Below, piece by piece: positions 17,285-25,975 of a DNA stretch of 64,000 nucleotides. Position numbers and translations under genes: made by a program. The stretch is from Glycomyces tritici (lineage in GTDB: Bacteria > Actinomycetota > Actinomycetes > Mycobacteriales > Micromonosporaceae), in NCBI RefSeq assembly GCF_030403505.1, contig NZ_JAUEMJ010000004.1, positions 522,046 to 586,045 of the forward strand, in the 5' to 3' direction. Within the stretch, counting starts at the first letter, position 1; every line of letters starts with the position of its first letter. The notes beneath the pieces were generated by a model, which saw nothing but the letters and a program-made list of their open reading frames with translations, searched no databases and was not told where the DNA came from.

Positions 17285-18676
17285 CTATTTCCGCTTGTCC
17301 TTCTTGCGGGATTCGCGGGGTTTGACCACCAGGTCGATGGGCGTCCCGACGAAGCCGAAGTCCTCGCGAAGCTTGCGCGTGATGAACTTCAGGTACTGCT
17401 TGTCGAACGGCGCGTTCGTGAAGAGCAGGAAGCGCGGCGGCTCGGCGGCGGCCTGGGTCGCGTAAATGACCTTCGGGGCCTTGTTGGCCCGCACCGGGTG
17501 CGGCGTGGCGGCCTGGAGGTCGCTGATCCACTTGTTCAGCTCGCCGGTGCTGACGCGCTGACCCCACCCTTCGAGCGCTTCGCGCAGGGCGCGGGCGATC
17601 TTCTCGACGGCCCGGCCGGTCGTGGCCGAGACGTTGACCCGCGGGGCCCAGGAGACCTGGCCGAGTTCGCGGTCGATCTCCTTCTCGAGGTAGTACCGCC
17701 GGTCCTCGTCCACGAGGTCCCACTTGTTGAACGCCAGGACCATCGCGCGCCCGGACTCGGTGACCTGGGTCAGGACCCGCTGGTCCTGCTCGCTGATGGG
17801 CTCCGAGGCGTCCAGGAGGACCAGGGCGACCTCGGCGGCCTCGACGGCGGCCTCAGTGCGCAGCGAGGCGTAGTACTCGGTGCCCGAGGCGAACTTGACG
17901 CGCTTGCGCAGGCCCGCCGTGTCGACCAGGACCCAGTCCTCGCCGTCGATCTCCACGAGGGAGTCGACCGGGTCGACCGTGGTGCCCGCGACGTTGTCGA
18001 CGACCGCGCGCTCCTCGCCCGCGATGCGGTTGAGCAGGCTCGACTTGCCGACGTTCGGACGGCCCACGAGCGCCACCTTGCGGGGGCCGCGCTCCTTGAG
18101 CTGGCCCGTGGGCTCCTCGGGGAACGCCCAGACGATCTTGTCAAGCAGGTCGCCCGAGTTGCGGCCGTGGAGGGCCGAGATCGGGAACGGCTCGCCCAGG
18201 CCCAGGCTCCACAGCTCGTGGACCTCGGCCTCCTGGCGCTCCGAGTCGGCCTTGTTGGCCACGAGGATCACGGGCTTGCGGGTCGAGCGCAGAATGCGCA
18301 CGGCCGCCTCATCGGCGTCCGTGGGGCCCACGCGGGAGTCGACCACGAACACGATCACGTCGGCGGTGCGCATCGCCAGCTCGGCCTGCAGGGCGATGGA
18401 CTTCGCCATGCCCTCGGCGTCCGGGTCCCAGCCGCCGGTGTCGACCAGGCTGAACTCCCGCCCGGCCCATTCGGCGTCGTACGCCACGCGGTCGCGGGTC
18501 ACGCCCGGTTCGTCCTGCACCACCGCGGCGCGGCGGCCCAGAATACGGTTCACCAGCGTCGACTTGCCCACGTTGGGGCGGCCGACGACGGCCACCGTCG
18601 GGACCGGACCGCGTTCGTCGACGTCGTCGCTCTCGCTCCAACCGTCGTCGCCGGTCCAGGTCACTTCGTCAGTCAT
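17285..18676 (-). CDS. der: Ribosome-assembly GTPase Der (EngA)
   Basis: 463-residue double GTPase required for 50S subunit maturation. Two G domains are plain: G1 motifs G-R-P-N-V-G-K-S-T and [10 protein letters not shown]3 D-T-G-G and D-T-A-G, G4 N-K-A-D and N-K-W-D. They are followed by the KH-like C-terminal domain ([16 protein letters not shown]) and a basic tail K-K-D-K-R-K. An acidic N-terminal extension of about 25 residues precedes the first G domain. ATG 18676 lies inside the end of cmk (stop 18669), so the genes overlap by 8 bases; a TTG one codon earlier is possible. Confidence 0.98.
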   Translation of the reverse strand: MTDEVTWTGDDGWSESDDVDERGPVPTVAVVGRPNVGKSTLVNRILGRRAAVVQDEPGVTRDRVAYDAEWAGREFSLVDTGGWDPDAEGMAKSIALQAELAMRTADVIVFVVDSRVGPTDADEAAVRILRSTRKPVILVANKADSERQEAEVHELWSLGLGEPFPISALHGRNSGDLLDKIVWAFPEEPTGQLKERGPRKVALVGRPNVGKSSLLNRIAGEERAVVDNVAGTTVDPVDSLVEIDGEDWVLVDTAGLRKRVKFASGTEYYASLRTEAAVEAAEVALVLLDASEPISEQDQRVLTQVTESGRAMVLAFNKWDLVDEDRRYYLEKEIDRELGQVSWAPRVNVSATTGRAVEKIARALREALEGWGQRVSTGELNKWISDLQAATPHPVRANKAPKVIYATQAAAEPPRFLLFTNAPFDKQYLKFITRKLREDFGFVGTPIDLVVKPRESRKKDKRK

Positions 18677-19346
18677 CAATTTCCCTGTTGCTCAGCAAGG
18701 CCAGAATCTTGGCCACTACCTCCACGATCGGCAGCGTCGTGGAGTCGATCACCACGGCCCCTTCCGGAGCCTCCAGGGGTCTGGTGGTCTTCGAGTCGGC
18801 GGTGTCCCGCCGTTCGATGTCCTTCGCGGTGGTGTTCGCGTCGGCGCCGTTCTCGGCGGCGCGCCGCTTGGCGCGCTCCACCGGGTCGGCGGTCAGGTAG
18901 ACCTTCACGTCGGCGTCGGGAGCGACCACCGAGACGATGTCGCGGCCTTCGACCACGATGCCCGCCTTGGCGTCGGCGATGATCCGCCGCTGCTCGTCGA
19001 TGAGGTGCTTCCGCACCGACTTGTTCCCGGCCACCGCCGAGACCGCCTTCGTCACCTCGTCGCCGCGGATCGCCAGGTCGGCGTCCTCGCCGTCGACGCG
19101 GGTGAACGGGTCTTCGGGGGTGGTCCCGAACTCGAGCTTCGCGTTCTTCACGGTCTTGGTGACCAGTGCGGTCTGCGAGGGGTCGACGCCGGCGTTGAGG
19201 ACCGCCAGCGTCGCGGCGCGGTACATGGCGCCGGTGTCGAGGTACGCGGCGTCGATCGCGGTCGCCAAAGTCTTGGCCACGGTCGACTTCCCGGCCCCGG
19301 ACGGGCCGTCGATCGCGACGACCGGTCCGCTCTTCTGCTCAGGCAC
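18669..19346 (-). CDS. cmk: Cytidylate kinase
   Basis: 225 residues. Transfers phosphate from ATP to CMP/dCMP. The Walker A is G-P-S-G-A-G-K-S-T near residue 14, then [10 protein letters not shown] (nucleotide-binding signature of CMP kinases), [11 protein letters not shown], and the lid/Arg region R-A-K-R-R-A and I-E-R-R-D-T-A-D-S. The start is GTG 19346 with GGAGCG upstream. The end overlaps der, so the two are translated together, as in other actinobacteria. Confidence 0.97.
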   Translation of the reverse strand: MPEQKSGPVVAIDGPSGAGKSTVAKTLATAIDAAYLDTGAMYRAATLAVLNAGVDPSQTALVTKTVKNAKLEFGTTPEDPFTRVDGEDADLAIRGDEVTKAVSAVAGNKSVRKHLIDEQRRIIADAKAGIVVEGRDIVSVVAPDADVKVYLTADPVERAKRRAAENGADANTTAKDIERRDTADSKTTRPLEAPEGAVVIDSTTLPIVEVVAKILALLSNREIDD

Positions 19347-19447
19347 TGTCGCGCTCCGTTCTTCAACTGCAAACCAAGCAAACCTACATCATGCCCGGTT
19401 ATACCTGGTGAGGTGTGGAATGACCTCACTATTGGGGACTCGCCGGA

Positions 19448-19822
19448 TCAGCGCTTCTCGATGACTCGCGCGCCCATCGGCCACAGCGCCATCGGGATCA
19501 TCTTCCAGTTCGCCACCGCGAGCGGGATGCCGATGATCGTGATCGCCTGGAGGAACCCGGTGACGAGGTGCGCCAGCGCGAGCTCCCAGCCGAACAGGAT
19601 CAGCCACAGGACGTTGCCCAGGAGCGAGAAGCAGCCGGCGTCCCGGTCGTAGACGACGGTCCGCCCGAACGGCCACAGCACGTACCCGGCCAGGCGCATG
19701 TTCGCGATGCCGAACGGGATGGTCACGATGAAGATGCAGAAGAGCAGACCCGTGAAGAAGTAGCCGATCGCGAGCCAGAGCCCGGCCAGCACGAACCAGA
19801 TCACGTTCAGAATCGTTGACAT
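19448..19822 (-). CDS. yccF: YccF-family inner membrane protein
   Basis: 124 residues with four hydrophobic helices in two repeated halves. Each half ends with an I-P-(F/L)-x-x-A-N motif (T-I-P-F-G-I-A-N-M-R and G-I-P-L-A-V-A-N-W-K) followed by L-W-P-(F/M)-G, which is the hallmark of the YccF/DUF307 domain. Function in the membrane is not established. It sits between rluB and cmk, an insertion in the otherwise conserved order, 44 bases after rluB and 101 before cmk. Confidence 0.85.
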   Translation of the reverse strand: MSTILNVIWFVLAGLWLAIGYFFTGLLFCIFIVTIPFGIANMRLAGYVLWPFGRTVVYDRDAGCFSLLGNVLWLILFGWELALAHLVTGFLQAITIIGIPLAVANWKMIPMALWPMGARVIEKR

Positions 19823-19866
19823 GCCCGAACCCTAACCGGGCCATGTGCTTCCGTCAGTACAGCCAG

Positions 19867-20604
19867 CTAGAGTCCGACCTCGCGGTACAGCTCCCCCACC
19901 TCGTTCGGGGTGAGCCTGCGGAGCGTCCCCGGCTTGAGGTTGCGCAGCTTGACCGGGCCCATCTCGGTGCGCACGAGGCGCGAGACGTGGTGGCCGGCCT
20001 CGTCCATGAGCCGCCTCACAATGTGCTTGCGGCCCTCGTGGATGGTGATCTCGATCAACGACTGGCCGGCGTGCTCGTCGATGATCTTGAGCTTGTCGGC
20101 CTTCGCGATGCCGTCGTCGAGCTCGATGCCCTTGAGCAGCTTGTTCCAGGTGGCGCGGTCCATGATCCCGGCGACCTGGGCCCGGTAGACCTTCGGCAGG
20201 CCGTGCGAGGGGTGCATGATGCGGTTGGCGAGTTCCCCGTCGTTGGTGAGCAGCAGGAGGCCCTCGGAGTCGGTGTCGAGCCGGCCCACGTGGAAGACGC
20301 GCTGGTCGATGCCTTTGGCAAACTCGGCGAGGCAGCGGCGGCCCTCCTCGTCCTCCATGGTCGAGACGATGCCGCGCGGCTTGTTGATCGCGAAGTACAC
20401 CTTGTCGACGTCGGTCATGACCCGCTTGCCGGAGACGTGGATGACGTCCTTGGACGTGTCCACGCGCTGGCCCAGGTGGGCGCGCTCGCCGTTGACCTTC
20501 ACCTTGCCGCGGGTGATCAGGTCCTCTGCGGCACGGCGGGAGGCGATCCCGGCCTGCGACAGGACTTTCTGCAGGCGGATGCCCTCTTCGTCAGCGTTGT
20601 TCAT
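19867..20604 (-). CDS. rluB: 23S rRNA pseudouridine synthase RluB-type
   Basis: 245 residues. An N-terminal S4 RNA-binding domain (I-R-L-Q-K-V-L-S-Q-A-G-I-A-S-R-R-A-A-E) is joined to the RsuA/RluB-type catalytic domain. The catalytic Asp lies in G-R-L-D-T-D-S-E-G-L-L-L-L-T-N-D-G near residue 108, and the K-P-R-G and E-G-R-K-H-I-V-R-R-L-M motifs are present. RluB isomerises U2605 of 23S rRNA in E. coli. The start overlaps the end of scpB by 14 bases, so expression is tied to the segregation genes. Confidence 0.93.
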   Translation of the reverse strand: MNNADEEGIRLQKVLSQAGIASRRAAEDLITRGKVKVNGERAHLGQRVDTSKDVIHVSGKRVMTDVDKVYFAINKPRGIVSTMEDEEGRRCLAEFAKGIDQRVFHVGRLDTDSEGLLLLTNDGELANRIMHPSHGLPKVYRAQVAGIMDRATWNKLLKGIELDDGIAKADKLKIIDEHAGQSLIEITIHEGRKHIVRRLMDEAGHHVSRLVRTEMGPVKLRNLKPGTLRRLTPNEVGELYREVGL

Positions 20605-21349
20605 CTTCCTCGATATCCGTCACGTCGTCCGGTAGGAACGGGGCCAGCTCGGGGAGCTGTGCGACCGTGTCCAGTCCGATCTTCTCCAAGAACAGGGTGG
20701 TGGTGCGGTAGAGCGTCGCCGTCGAGTCCGGGTCGGTCCCGCACTCCTCGACCAGGCCGCGCGCGACGAGCGTGCGCATGACGCCGTCGCAGTTCACGCC
20801 CCGGATGGCCGAGATGCGGCCGCGGGTGACCGGCTGCCTGTAGGCCACCACGGCGAGCGTCTCCAGTGCCGCCTTGGTGAGGCGGGCGGAGGCGCCGTCG
20901 GTGACGAAACGCTCCACGTACTGGGCGTAGTCCGCCCGGGTGTAGAAGCGCCAGCCGCCGGCTTGGCGACGCAGATCGAATCCGCGTCCGTCACCAGTGT
21001 ATTCGGCGCTGAGTCGACCCAGTTGCTCGCGCACCTGTGAACGTGGCCGCTCCAATACCGAGGAGAGGAACTCCTCGCTCAGCGGTTCTTCGGCGATCAT
21101 GAGGATCGCCTCCAGGACGGCGCCGAGGTCGACGTCGTCGGGGACGGGGCTGACGGCCGTGACCTCGGGTTCTTCGTCCGATGCCGCGGGGGCGGGGGCG
21201 GCGGCCAGCGCGGCGGCGTACTCGTCGCCTTCGGCGACCGGTTCGTCGGCGGGCGTGTCGGGCCGCAGCGGCGCGGCCTCTTGGCGCGCGCCGGGCATCT
21301 TCCAGGTCGCCAGGTCGTGTTCGAGGGACTCTCCCAGGTGCTCGGTCAT
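20591..21349 (-). CDS. scpB: Segregation and condensation protein B
   Basis: 252 residues. ScpB dimers bind ScpA and the SMC ATPase to form bacterial condensin. About 70 N-terminal residues are Ala/Pro/Glu-rich and disordered. The two winged helices follow (L-G-A-V-L-E-A-I-L-M-I-A-E-E-P-L; L-T-K-A-A-L-E-T-L-A-V-V-A-Y-R-Q-P-V-T-R). They carry the conserved I-R-G-V-N-C-D-G-V-M-R-T-L and G-R-G-F-D-L-R-R-Q-A-G-G-W-R motifs. ATG 21349 overlaps the scpA stop as ATGA; the frame is open further upstream, but that is shadow of scpA. Confidence 0.95.
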   Translation of the reverse strand: MTEHLGESLEHDLATWKMPGARQEAAPLRPDTPADEPVAEGDEYAAALAAAPAPAASDEEPEVTAVSPVPDDVDLGAVLEAILMIAEEPLSEEFLSSVLERPRSQVREQLGRLSAEYTGDGRGFDLRRQAGGWRFYTRADYAQYVERFVTDGASARLTKAALETLAVVAYRQPVTRGRISAIRGVNCDGVMRTLVARGLVEECGTDPDSTATLYRTTTLFLEKIGLDTVAQLPELAPFLPDDVTDIEEDEQR

Positions 21350-22221
21350 GTGCTCGGTTCCTCCCCCGGTGGTGCTTGCGGTTCTGCGGGTGCTCCCGCG
21401 TACTCGTCGACGTCGATCTCGGTGACGTTCCCGCCGAGCCAGCGGACGGTGAGTTCGCCGAGGGCCTGCATCTGCTCGAAGCCGACGAGGGCTTCGCGGT
21501 AGAGCTCGAGGAGGGCGAGGAACCGGGCGACGACTTCGAGGTGGGATTCGCAGTCGGAGGTGAGGGCCCGGAAGGTCGCGGTCTGGACGCGCTGGAGGCG
21601 GCGGGAGATGATGACGGCGTGCTCGCGCACGGAGACGCGCTGCATGTGGATGTGGCCGGTGCCGACGGTGGGGGGCGGTTTGGGTTGCATCGCCTTGCCC
21701 GCCAGGGCGGCGAACTCCTCGGGGGTGAGGTCGAGGACGAGTTCGGGGAGCAGGCCTTTGTAGCGCTCTTCGAGGCCGACGTTGCGGGGGATGCGGGTCG
21801 CGGCGGACTCGACGAACATCGCGATGGCGCCGGCGGCTTCCTTGTAGGCCTTGTACTGCAGGAGGCGGGCGAAGAGGAGGTCGCGGGCCTCGAGGAGGGC
21901 GAGGTCCTCTTCGTCGTCGACGACGGTGCCGGGCAGGAGCCGGGCGGTCTTGAGGTCGAGGAGGGTGGCGGCGATGAGGAGGAACTCGGAGGTCTCCTCG
22001 AGGTTCCAGGCGTCGTCGAGGCCGGTGACGTAGGTGATGAACTCGGAGGCGACCTGGTGGAGGGCGAGTTCGGTGACGTCGAGCTTGTGCTTGCCGATGA
22101 GCTGGAGCAGCAGGTCGAACGGGCCCTCGAAATTGGCGAGCCGGACGTGGAAGCCGGTCTCGGCCTCCTCCGGTTCGCCCTCCCGCTGGGTCGGGAGCTG
22201 GGGCGGCTGCTGGTCGGTCAC
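21346..22221 (-). CDS. scpA: Segregation and condensation protein A
   Basis: 291 residues, the kleisin of the SMC-ScpAB complex. The N-terminal domain starts F-H-V-R-L-A-N-F-E-G-P-F-D-L-L-L-Q-L-I (binds the SMC neck), followed by T-Y-V-T-G-L-D and E-F-L-L-I-A-A-T-L-L-D-L-K-T-A-R-L-L. A helical centre binds ScpB, and the C-terminal winged helix (F-L-A-L-L-E-L-Y-R) binds the SMC head. It ends with an unusual Glu/Pro tail after I-D-V-D-E. Gap to parA upstream is 77 bases. Confidence 0.95.
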   Translation of the reverse strand: MTDQQPPQLPTQREGEPEEAETGFHVRLANFEGPFDLLLQLIGKHKLDVTELALHQVASEFITYVTGLDDAWNLEETSEFLLIAATLLDLKTARLLPGTVVDDEEDLALLEARDLLFARLLQYKAYKEAAGAIAMFVESAATRIPRNVGLEERYKGLLPELVLDLTPEEFAALAGKAMQPKPPPTVGTGHIHMQRVSVREHAVIISRRLQRVQTATFRALTSDCESHLEVVARFLALLELYREALVGFEQMQALGELTVRWLGGNVTEIDVDEYAGAPAEPQAPPGEEPST

Positions 22222-22298
22222 GCACGCCAGCTTAGACGGGCGCCAGGGCCACTACGGGGTGAACTCCGGGTTTCATGGGGCGTAAGGACTTCGGCACC

Positions 22299-23225
22299 CT
22301 ATTTATCCGTTGCGGCGATCAGCTCTCGGGCGAGTTGGCGGTAGGCGCGGGCGCCGGAGGAGGCGGGGGCCCAGGTGGTGATGGGCTCGCCGGCGACGGT
22401 GGTCTCGGGGAAGCGGACCGTGCGGGTGATGACGGTGGAGAACACCTTGTCGCCGAAGGCTTCCACGACGCGCTGGAGCACCTGGCGCGAGTGCGTGGTG
22501 CGCGAGTCGTACATGGTCGCGAGGATGCCGTCGAGTTCGAGGTCGTAGTTGAGGCGCTCGCGGACCTTGTCGACGGTGTCGAGGAGGAGGGCGACGCCGC
22601 GCAGCGAGAAGAACTCGCACTCGAGCGGGACGAGCACGGAGTGCGCGGCGGTGAGCGCGTTGATCGTCAAGAGCCCCAGGGAGGGCTGGCAGTCGATGAG
22701 GATGTAGTCGAAGTCGGGGATGACCGGCCGCAGGACGCGGGCGAGGGTCTGCTCGCGGGCGACTTCGTTGACGAGCTGGATCTCGGCGGCCGAGAGGTCG
22801 ATGTTGGCCGGGAGGAGGCGCAGGCCCGCGACGTTCGTCTTGACCATGACGTCGTCGATGTCGACGTCGTCCTGCATGAGGAGGTTGTAGACCGTCAGGT
22901 CGAGGGTGTGGGGGTTGGTGCCGAAGCCGACCGAGAGCGCGCCCTGCGGGTCGAAGTCGACCATGAGGACCTTGCGGCCGTACTCGGCAAGGGCCGCACC
23001 GAGGTTGATGGTCGTGGTGGTCTTGCCGACCCCGCCCTTCTGGTTGGCCATGGCGATGACGCGGGCCGGGCCGTGGCGCTCCAGGGGTTGGGGCTGGGGG
23101 ATCTCGCGCTTGTTGGTGTACGACTCCGGGTCGGGCGAGGTCAGGTCCTCCGTGCCGTCAGCGGGAGGCATCTGCGCGGCGCCTCGCAGGGCCGCCCATT
23201 TGTCGTTGCTGTCCACACTGCTCAT
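22299..23225 (-). CDS. parA: ParA/Soj-like chromosome-segregation ATPase
   Basis: 308 residues. Deviant Walker A K-G-G-V-G-K-T-T-T-T near residue 65, Walker A' and B regions V-D-F-D-P-Q-G-A-L-S and Y-I-L-I-D-C-Q-P-S-L-G-L-L-T. The first 50 residues are a disordered Pro/Glu extension. No parB or parS-like TGTTTCACGTGAAACA is nearby, so this is the second ParA of actinomycetes encoded with scpAB (the Rv1708 position in M. tuberculosis), not the oriC-proximal one. ATG/GTG context at 23225 is the first Met before M-S-S-V-D. Confidence 0.9.
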   Translation of the reverse strand: MSSVDSNDKWAALRGAAQMPPADGTEDLTSPDPESYTNKREIPQPQPLERHGPARVIAMANQKGGVGKTTTTINLGAALAEYGRKVLMVDFDPQGALSVGFGTNPHTLDLTVYNLLMQDDVDIDDVMVKTNVAGLRLLPANIDLSAAEIQLVNEVAREQTLARVLRPVIPDFDYILIDCQPSLGLLTINALTAAHSVLVPLECEFFSLRGVALLLDTVDKVRERLNYDLELDGILATMYDSRTTHSRQVLQRVVEAFGDKVFSTVITRTVRFPETTVAGEPITTWAPASSGARAYRQLARELIAATDK

Positions 23226-23396
23226 TTCTTCGCGCCTCCGGGTGCGAGGTCGACACCGGGTGCCGGGCGTCTCACCATTGCCTGTCTTAGCGACTGTACG
23301 TCAGTGTATCGAGGCTGTCGACGGCTTGGGAGACTCCGAGGCACCCGGCGTGAGATCGCCCGCTGTGCAGAGTGGGGCCCGAGTCCTGTTGGGACG

Positions 23397-24518
23397 TCAG
23401 TTCTCCGCGAGCACCTGCGCGATCGGCATGAGCGGCAGGTGATGCGTGATCGCGACGGGTTCGTTGACGACCTGCCCGGCGTAGGTGTTGAGACCGCGCG
23501 CGAGGGCCGGGTCGGCTTTGAGGGCCGCGGCCCAGCCGAGGTTGGCGAGCTTCATGACGTACGGGAGCGTGGCGTTCGTCAGCGCGTACGTCGAGGTGTT
23601 CGGCACGGCCCCGGGCATGTTCGCGACGCAGTAGAAGAGTTTGCCCGCGTGGGTGAACGTGGGGTCGTCGTGGGTGGTGGCTTTGGAGTGCGCGAAGCAG
23701 CCGCCCTGGTCGATGGCGATGTCGACGAGGACCGCGCCGTCCTTCATCTCGGCGAGCACGTCGTCGTCGACCACGGTGGGGGCCTTGGCGCCCGGGACGA
23801 GGACTGCGCCGATGACGAGGTCGGCCTCGCTGCAGGCGCGCTTGACCTCGAAGCGGTTGGAGACGATGGTGCGCAGACGGCCCTGGTAGAGGTCGTCGGC
23901 GACGTGGAGCCGGTCGACGTTGAGGTCGAGGAGCTCGACGTCGGCGCGCATCCCGACGGCGATGGCGGCGGCGTTCATCCCCGAGACGCCCGCGCCGATG
24001 ATGACCACGCGCGCGGGCGCGGTCCCGGGGACGCCGCCCATGAGGGTGCCGCGGCCGCCTTCGGGGCGTTGCAAGTGGTAGGCGCCGGCCTGGACGGCGA
24101 GGCGCCCGGCCACTTCGCTCATGGGCGCCAGGAGCGGCAGGCGGCCGTCGGCGGTCTGCACGGTCTCGTAGGCGATGCCGGTGACGTGGTGCTCCAGCAG
24201 CGCGTCGGTGCACTCGGGGCCCGCGGCGAGGTGGAGGTAGGTGAAGAGGGTCTGGCCGGGCCGCATCCGGTGGAACTCCGCCTGGATCGGCTCCTTGACC
24301 TTGAGGACGAGATCGCCTGCGTCCCAGGTCGATTCGGCGTCGGGGTAGATGAGGGCCCCGGCGGTGCGGTAGTCGGCGTCGGTGATCGCCGAGCCGAGGC
24401 CGGCGCCGGTCTCGATGAAGACGTCGTGGCCGGCGGCGACCAGTTCGTGGACCCCGGCGGGGGTGAGGGCGACGCGGTACTCGTTGTTCTTGATCTCGCG
24501 GGGGACGGCGACTTTCAC
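23397..24518 (-). CDS. ald: Alanine dehydrogenase
   Basis: 373 residues. Catalyses the reversible NAD-dependent oxidative deamination of L-alanine to pyruvate and ammonium. GTG 24518 is chosen: AAGGAA lies 7 bases upstream and the protein then begins M-K-V-A-V-P-R-E-I-K-N-N-E-Y-R-V, the typical N-terminus. Further motifs: V-L-K-V-K-E-P (substrate Lys), Y-L-H-L-A, the Rossmann G-A-G-V-S-G-M-N-A, and D-I-A-I-D-Q-G-G-C-F with the catalytic Asp. Length matches the family (about 371). It occupies the place between parA and the NUDIX gene where xerD would also be expected. Confidence 0.95.
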   Translation of the reverse strand: MKVAVPREIKNNEYRVALTPAGVHELVAAGHDVFIETGAGLGSAITDADYRTAGALIYPDAESTWDAGDLVLKVKEPIQAEFHRMRPGQTLFTYLHLAAGPECTDALLEHHVTGIAYETVQTADGRLPLLAPMSEVAGRLAVQAGAYHLQRPEGGRGTLMGGVPGTAPARVVIIGAGVSGMNAAAIAVGMRADVELLDLNVDRLHVADDLYQGRLRTIVSNRFEVKRACSEADLVIGAVLVPGAKAPTVVDDDVLAEMKDGAVLVDIAIDQGGCFAHSKATTHDDPTFTHAGKLFYCVANMPGAVPNTSTYALTNATLPYVMKLANLGWAAALKADPALARGLNTYAGQVVNEPVAITHHLPLMPIAQVLAEN

Positions 24519-24660
24519 GTGCGGGTTCCTTCCGAAGCGTTGTGCCAGTTCGGGGCCGGTCGGCATCCCGCACGGGCAGTCTAGGACGCCGGGTGTCCTG
24601 GAGCCCGCATTCCTTGTGGGTTCAGCGGTTCGGACGGCGTCGTCGCCGTGATCGTAAGGC

Positions 24661-24688
24661 GGCCCGTCGCACCATGATGCGACGGGCC
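24661..24688 (-). terminator. Terminator after the NUDIX gene
   Basis: GGCCCGTCGCA (24661-24671) and TGCGACGGGCC (24678-24688) form a perfect 11-bp stem with a 6-base loop, 30 bases after the stop of the NUDIX gene. Confidence 0.75.
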
Positions 24689-24717
24689 ATGTGAGCGTGC
24701 GCCTTGGATGTTGCGGG

Positions 24718-25281
24718 TCAGTTTCGGTCGAGGTGGAGTTTCGTAAGGGTAAGCGCCAGCGCGCAGACGCCGTTGCGGATCTCCCCGTCCGCGACGGCGG
24801 CGATGGCCTTGTCGAGGTCCCACCACACCAGCTCGATGTGGGTCTCCTCGTCGGTGCGCTCGTGCAGGTCGGCCTCGGGGACGGGGCTCAGGCCGGTGGC
24901 GAGGTAGTAGTGGATCATCTCGCTCGAGATGCCCGGGGTGGAGTAGAACTCGCCGAGCTTCACGAGGTCGGCGGCGAGGAGGTCGGCCTCCTCGGCGAGC
25001 TCGCGGCGGGCGGCCACGGCCGGGTCCTCCCCTTCGACGTCGCGCAGGCCCGCCGGGAGCTCCCACAGGAGCTCCTTCGCCGGGACCCGGAACTGGCGGA
25101 TCAGGCCGACCCGCCCCTGCTCGTCGAGCGGGACGGTGACGACCGCGCCGACGTGCTGGAGGTATTCGCGCTTGGCGGTGCCGCCTCCGGGCATCGCGAT
25201 GGTCTCGGCGGTCAGGTCGTAGGCCCAGCCGCGGTGGATGATTTCGCTGTCGAGGACTCGGTACTCATGCACGAGGGCCAC
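24718..25281 (-). CDS. NUDIX hydrolase, ADP-ribose pyrophosphatase type
   Basis: 187 residues. Likely hydrolyses ADP-ribose or a related nucleotide sugar to AMP plus a phosphosugar. The NUDIX box is visible as G-L-R-D-V-E-G-E followed by R-R-E-L-A-E-E-A-D-L near residue 90, with metal-binding Glu residues intact and D in place of the usual Gly. The preceding Q-F-R-V-P-A-K-E-L-L-W-E-L-P-A-G-L is the family signature of ADPR pyrophosphatases, as is P-G-I-S-S-E downstream. It stands in the Rv1700 position of the mycobacterial block. Confidence 0.92.
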   Translation of the reverse strand: MALVHEYRVLDSEIIHRGWAYDLTAETIAMPGGGTAKREYLQHVGAVVTVPLDEQGRVGLIRQFRVPAKELLWELPAGLRDVEGEDPAVAARRELAEEADLLAADLVKLGEFYSTPGISSEMIHYYLATGLSPVPEADLHERTDEETHIELVWWDLDKAIAAVADGEIRNGVCALALTLTKLHLDRN

Positions 25282-25291
25282 ACTAGTCGGC

Positions 25292-25843
25292 TCAGGTTTC
25301 GGGATCGGGCTCCGCGGCCTCGCCGCTGAGGCGCCGAAGGATCTGCTCGACGACCGCGCGATCCGGCAGCGGGGCGCCGGCGAGCGCCGAGAGGAACAGG
25401 CCGTCGCCGACCAGGCGCACGATCTCGGCGGTCACCGGGTCGGGGACCTGCTCGTGGATGAGGTCGCGCCAGCCGTTGAAGATGAACAGCACGTCGGCCC
25501 GGGCCTGCTCGGAGAGCTCGCCGGTGCCGCGCAATGCGGTGAGCAGCGCCCAGAGCCCGGCCGCCGACTCCTCGGACTCGACCCAGGAGACCTCCAGGAA
25601 CATCTCGACGACGCCGCGTTCGCGGGCCTGGGCGATGTTGGCCTCCTCCACAGCGCGGTGGCGGCGGGCCAGGCCGTCGTACAGCTCGGACTTGGACTTG
25701 AAGTGGTACAGCAGCCCGCCCTTGGAGACGCCGGCCTCGGCGGCGACCTTCTCCAAGGTCACGCCCGAGGAGCCCTGGTCCACGAGGATGCGCTGGAGCG
25801 CGTTGAGAATGCGGTCCCGGGTGGTGATCTCCGGCTCTTTCAT
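25292..25843 (-). CDS. TetR-family repressor of the adjacent exporter
   Basis: 183 residues. The N-terminal HTH (R-D-R-I-L-N-A-L-Q-R-I-L, V-T-L-E-K-V-A-A-E-A-G-V-S-K-G-G-L-L-Y-H-F-K-S-K-S-E-L) is a classical TetR DNA-binding domain. The rest is a helical ligand/dimer domain. ATG 25843 has GGAGGAAAC upstream. It is transcribed divergently from the MFS gene, with a perfect 24-bp palindrome 18 bases from its start codon, so autorepression and repression of the exporter are likely. Only 10 bases separate its stop from the NUDIX start, so the two may be cotranscribed. Confidence 0.9.
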   Translation of the reverse strand: MKEPEITTRDRILNALQRILVDQGSSGVTLEKVAAEAGVSKGGLLYHFKSKSELYDGLARRHRAVEEANIAQARERGVVEMFLEVSWVESEESAAGLWALLTALRGTGELSEQARADVLFIFNGWRDLIHEQVPDPVTAEIVRLVGDGLFLSALAGAPLPDRAVVEQILRRLSGEAAEPDPET

Positions 25844-25860
25844 GTTTCCTCCAGATGCCA

Positions 25861-25884
25861 ACTGTACCGTCCGGACGGTACAGT
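25861..25884. promoter_or_regulatory. Perfect 24-bp palindrome, TetR operator
   Basis: Half-site ACTGTACCGTCC followed directly by its reverse complement. It contains the ACCGTCCGGACGGT core common to actinomycete TetR operators and lies in the divergent region between tetR and the MFS gene. Confidence 0.85.
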
Positions 25885-25975
25885 CGAAGGGCGTGTCGGC
25901 CTCCGGCACGCCCGGTGTCCGGGGATGCCGCCTCGCGAGCCGCGCCGCGGCTCACGTCAAGAAAGAGTGAAACCC

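Noticed and set aside
22299..23225. Plasmid-type parAB partition locus
   Set aside because: No parB gene or parS cluster nearby; linkage to scpA/scpB marks the chromosomal condensin neighbourhood.
22275..24584. 769-codon plus-strand frame spanning parA and ald
   Set aside because: Covers two certain minus-strand genes and their intergenic DNA; composition is a shadow.
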